From assembly GCA_900314165.1 (NCBI GenBank), contig OMUE01000213.1, forward strand, positions 1 through 8,220: DNA of 8,220 nucleotides. Direction: 5' to 3'. A program made the position numbers and the translations under genes. Below are positions 6,570 through 8,220 of the stretch, in pieces. The notes below the pieces were generated by a model. It ran no database searches and had not been told where the DNA came from. It saw only the letters and a list, made by a program, of their open reading frames with translations. This DNA comes from an uncultured Acidaminococcus sp. Lineage in GTDB: Bacteria > Bacillota_C > Negativicutes > Acidaminococcales > Acidaminococcaceae. The stretch's first letter is position 1; every line of letters starts with the position of its first letter.

Positions 6570-7136
6570 ATGACGCTACAGGACGTACGGGCAAAGATCG
6601 ATGCCATCGATCCGAAAATCCGGGAACTTTTGATGCAGCGGCTGGACTGCTCCCTGGAAGTGGCCCAAACAAAACAGGCTGCAGGGGAAACGAATATCTA
6701 CAGGGCGGACCGGGAACAGGCCATCCTGGAACGGCTGGGCGAAGGGGTGCCGGAGGACCGGAAGCCGGAATACCTGGCCGTGGTCCGGAAAATCATGGAG
6801 ACCAGCCGGATGTACCAGTACGGCATGCTGTTTGACTGGAATCCTGAGCTGTTTGCCCAGTTGGCAAAAGATATCGAAATCAAACCCGGCGGCCACCGGG
6901 TGACGGTGCGGCTGACCCGTCCGGACCGGCCCAACGCCATGAGCAGCATCCTGAACATGGTAGGGGACTATGGCTACAACATGCAGTACATGGAGCTGTT
7001 GAGCTTCAACCGGCCGGAAAAGACCGTGACCTTCGACCTGACGATTTTAGGGGACCTGTCCGAAACTGCCATGCAGAAGCTCATGTTCCAGCTGTCCAAA
7101 GAAAGCCAGAATTTCAAGATTTTGAAGAACGAGTAA
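6570..7136 (+). CDS. Chorismate mutase (AroQ class) with C-terminal ACT-like domain
   Basis: This 188-residue cytosolic protein should convert chorismate to prephenate, the first step toward phenylalanine and tyrosine. Residues 1-85 are an all-helical AroQ domain. By alignment from memory with the E. coli P-protein mutase domain, the active-site residues are R7, R24, K35, E49 (YRADRE), S79 and Q83. The E. coli D48 position is R45, as in Pseudomonas PheA-type proteins. Residues 109-188 look like an ACT regulatory domain (beginning HRVTVRLTRPDRPNAMSSIL) but lack the ESRP motif of phenylalanine-sensing P-proteins. There is no prephenate dehydratase or dehydrogenase domain. The ATG at 6570 is 8 nt from AAGGAGG (6555-6561); the ATG at 6564 is only 2 nt from it. 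Amino-acid feedback through the ACT domain is inferred. Confidence 0.88.
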   Translation: MTLQDVRAKIDAIDPKIRELLMQRLDCSLEVAQTKQAAGETNIYRADREQAILERLGEGVPEDRKPEYLAVVRKIMETSRMYQYGMLFDWNPELFAQLAKDIEIKPGGHRVTVRLTRPDRPNAMSSILNMVGDYGYNMQYMELLSFNRPEKTVTFDLTILGDLSETAMQKLMFQLSKESQNFKILKNE

Positions 7137-7174
7137 GTGGTAGAAACCAGACTAACAAATAGGTGAGGTACTTT

Positions 7175-7594
7175 ATGAACTCTGATTTTATTTTATTGAT
7201 CATCATGCTGTCCATCGTGTCCATGGCGGCTGCGATTTTGATGAACGCCCTGTGCATCCGGCTTTTTGGGGCTACGGGGTTCAAGGCTAAAGCCTTGTCC
7301 ACCATCCTCAGCGCCGTGGTGGTCGTGGGCTGGGACTTCCTGGTCCTGACCCAGCAGGGGACGCTGCGTACAGTCCTGGCGGCCGTGCCCGTGCTGATTC
7401 TGGCCGGCATGTACATGTATTCTAAACACAAGAATGAGGTGGAAGTCACGCCCCATGAACTGGCTGCCAAACGGACCAGCGTCAAGTCCCAGCGGGCTGC
7501 AGAACGGCGGAAACGGCGGGAAGAAGCGAAAATGGCGGCCCGGCGGCCTTATAAGAAGGACGAGAAGGAAAATAAAGGAGTTTCGGAACCGTAA
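7175..7594 (+). CDS. Small membrane protein with basic C-terminal tail, function unknown
   Basis: I do not recognise this 139-residue protein. It has three hydrophobic stretches long enough to cross the membrane (about 5-28, 40-58 and 66-82), joined by short loops. A strongly basic, charged tail follows from 83 on, rich in lysine and arginine (QRAAERRKRREEAKMAARR at about 110-128) and likely helical and cytoplasmic. There are no cysteine pairs or catalytic motifs, and only one cysteine (C27). The ATG at 7175 follows AGGTGAGG (7161-7168) by 6 nt; a GTG at 7163 lies inside that site and is rejected. It is 38 nt after the chorismate mutase and 36 nt ahead of the universal stress gene, so co-transcription is plausible, but the context gives no clear role. 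Confidence 0.75.
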   Translation: MNSDFILLIIMLSIVSMAAAILMNALCIRLFGATGFKAKALSTILSAVVVVGWDFLVLTQQGTLRTVLAAVPVLILAGMYMYSKHKNEVEVTPHELAAKRTSVKSQRAAERRKRREEAKMAARRPYKKDEKENKGVSEP

Positions 7595-7630
7595 AGCGAA
7601 TATATAGTAAAGGGGAATCAAGGAGGGATT

Positions 7631-8071
7631 ATGATGTTTAAAAAGATCTTAGCGCCCATTGATGGGTCCGAAGCGGCTTGGAATGCCCTGGATGCAGCCA
7701 GACAGCTGGCTGAAAAATTTTCCGGTGAACTTGTGGTCCTGACGGTAGCCGTTCCCTACAACTCTGTAAGCCTGCTGCAGGTAGCCTTGGACCAGAGCAT
7801 TATGAAGAAGAACGACGAAGAAATGGAAAAAGCCGGTAAGGCCTTTCTGGATGAAGCGAAAAATCGGCTGGCCGACTTCAAGGGCAAAGTGTCCTACGTG
7901 GAAGAAACCGGCGATGCTGCCGAAGTCATCCTGGAAGAAGTAGAAGACTGCAAAGCGGATTCCATCGTCATCGGCAGCCGGGGCCTCAGCGGCATAGAAG
8001 AATTCCTGCTGGGCAGCGTCAGCTCCAAGGTGAGCCAGTTTGCCAAGGTTCCTGTATTCGTAATTAAATAA
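7631..8071 (+). CDS. Universal stress protein (UspA family)
   Basis: This 146-residue protein is a single-domain Usp, the normal size. The N terminus KKILAPIDGSEAAWNAL contains the nucleotide-contacting aspartate D11. The ATP-binding signature G-2x-G-9x-G-S is intact (G115, G118, G128, S129 in IGSRGLSG...LLGSVSS), so this is probably an ATP-binding Usp like MJ0577 rather than a UspA-type non-binder. It ends in the typical VPVFVIK strand. It is cytosolic, with a likely role in stress or starvation survival; the precise function is unknown. AGGAGGG (7621-7627) precedes two adjacent ATG codons, 7631 and 7634. I give the first, but the second has slightly better spacing. It is the last gene before a clear terminator. 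Confidence 0.95.
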   Translation: MMFKKILAPIDGSEAAWNALDAARQLAEKFSGELVVLTVAVPYNSVSLLQVALDQSIMKKNDEEMEKAGKAFLDEAKNRLADFKGKVSYVEETGDAAEVILEEVEDCKADSIVIGSRGLSGIEEFLLGSVSSKVSQFAKVPVFVIK

Positions 8072-8078
8072 GTAAGCT

Positions 8079-8116
8079 AAAGAGCTGTGAAAAAATGAAT
8101 TTTCACAGCTCTTTTT
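8079..8116 (+). terminator. Rho-independent terminator after the universal stress gene
   Basis: AAAGAGCTGTGAAAA (8079-8093) pairs perfectly with 8100-8114 over 15 bp around a 6-nt loop. The T-run reaches 8116. It begins 8 nt after the stop codon. Confidence 0.93.
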
Positions 8117-8133
8117 ATTATCAGCATGGCTGA

Positions 8134-8167
8134 CTTCCTTGCCCGCCGCAGGCGCCTCTTCACTTTT
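8134..8167. repeat. 34-bp interspersed repeat, copy 2
   Basis: This is the same orientation and 33 of 34 bases the same as 3328-3361. It lies 17 nt past the terminator of the universal stress gene. The similarity resumes after a one-base gap (ACT against CACT). I see nothing else recognisable from 8168 to the window end: no ribosome binding site with an open frame and no further hairpin. Confidence 0.75.
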
Positions 8168-8220
8168 ACTATGAAAATACTCTTCGACCGAAATTAAAAC
8201 GCAAAAAGACACCCCAATTT

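Overview
The window looks like a chromosomal stretch of a Gram-positive-lineage (Firmicutes) anaerobe, most likely a Negativicute close to Acidaminococcus. That placement is inference from three things: the order ywlG-glyA-upp-dCMP deaminase, which is a typical Firmicutes arrangement; strong AGGAGG-type ribosome binding sites; and moderately GC-rich codon use. No marker gene settles the genus. There are no tRNA, rRNA or CRISPR features, transposase genes or phage genes.

Region 1 (1-3161, plus strand) is a nucleotide and one-carbon block. It holds the nearly complete ywlG (UPF0340), glyA (serine hydroxymethyltransferase), upp (uracil phosphoribosyltransferase) and a ComEB-like dCMP deaminase, and it ends in a strong 18-bp hairpin terminator. 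glyA, upp and the deaminase are tightly packed (19-nt and 1-nt gaps) and are probably co-transcribed. GlyA supplies the methylene-tetrahydrofolate used by thymidylate synthase, Upp salvages uracil to UMP, and the deaminase makes dUMP, so the three converge on pyrimidine and dTMP supply. A 146-bp inverted-repeat-bounded, highly foldable element lies between ywlG and glyA.

Region 2 (3162-3360) is intergenic and repeat-rich. It has a 121-bp imperfect palindrome (3181-3301) with two internal hairpins, then a 34-bp interspersed repeat whose second copy is at 8134-8167.

Region 3 (3361-4239, minus strand) carries a cysteine-rich FliB-type (flagellin lysine-N-methylase family) protein. It converges on the deaminase operon and is divergent from the next block.

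Region 4 (4392-8114, plus strand) carries five genes: a small radical SAM enzyme of unknown function, a D-malate/tartrate dehydrogenase-family enzyme, a chorismate mutase-ACT protein, a small three-helix membrane protein with a very basic tail, and a universal stress protein followed by a clear terminator. Spacings are 33-75 nt. A perfect 11-bp hairpin splits the dehydrogenase from the chorismate mutase, so this may be two or more transcription units.

Most of the window is ordinary metabolism. The parts worth a second look are the two palindromic intergenic elements, the interspersed repeat that touches a stop codon, the unassigned radical SAM protein and the small membrane protein.
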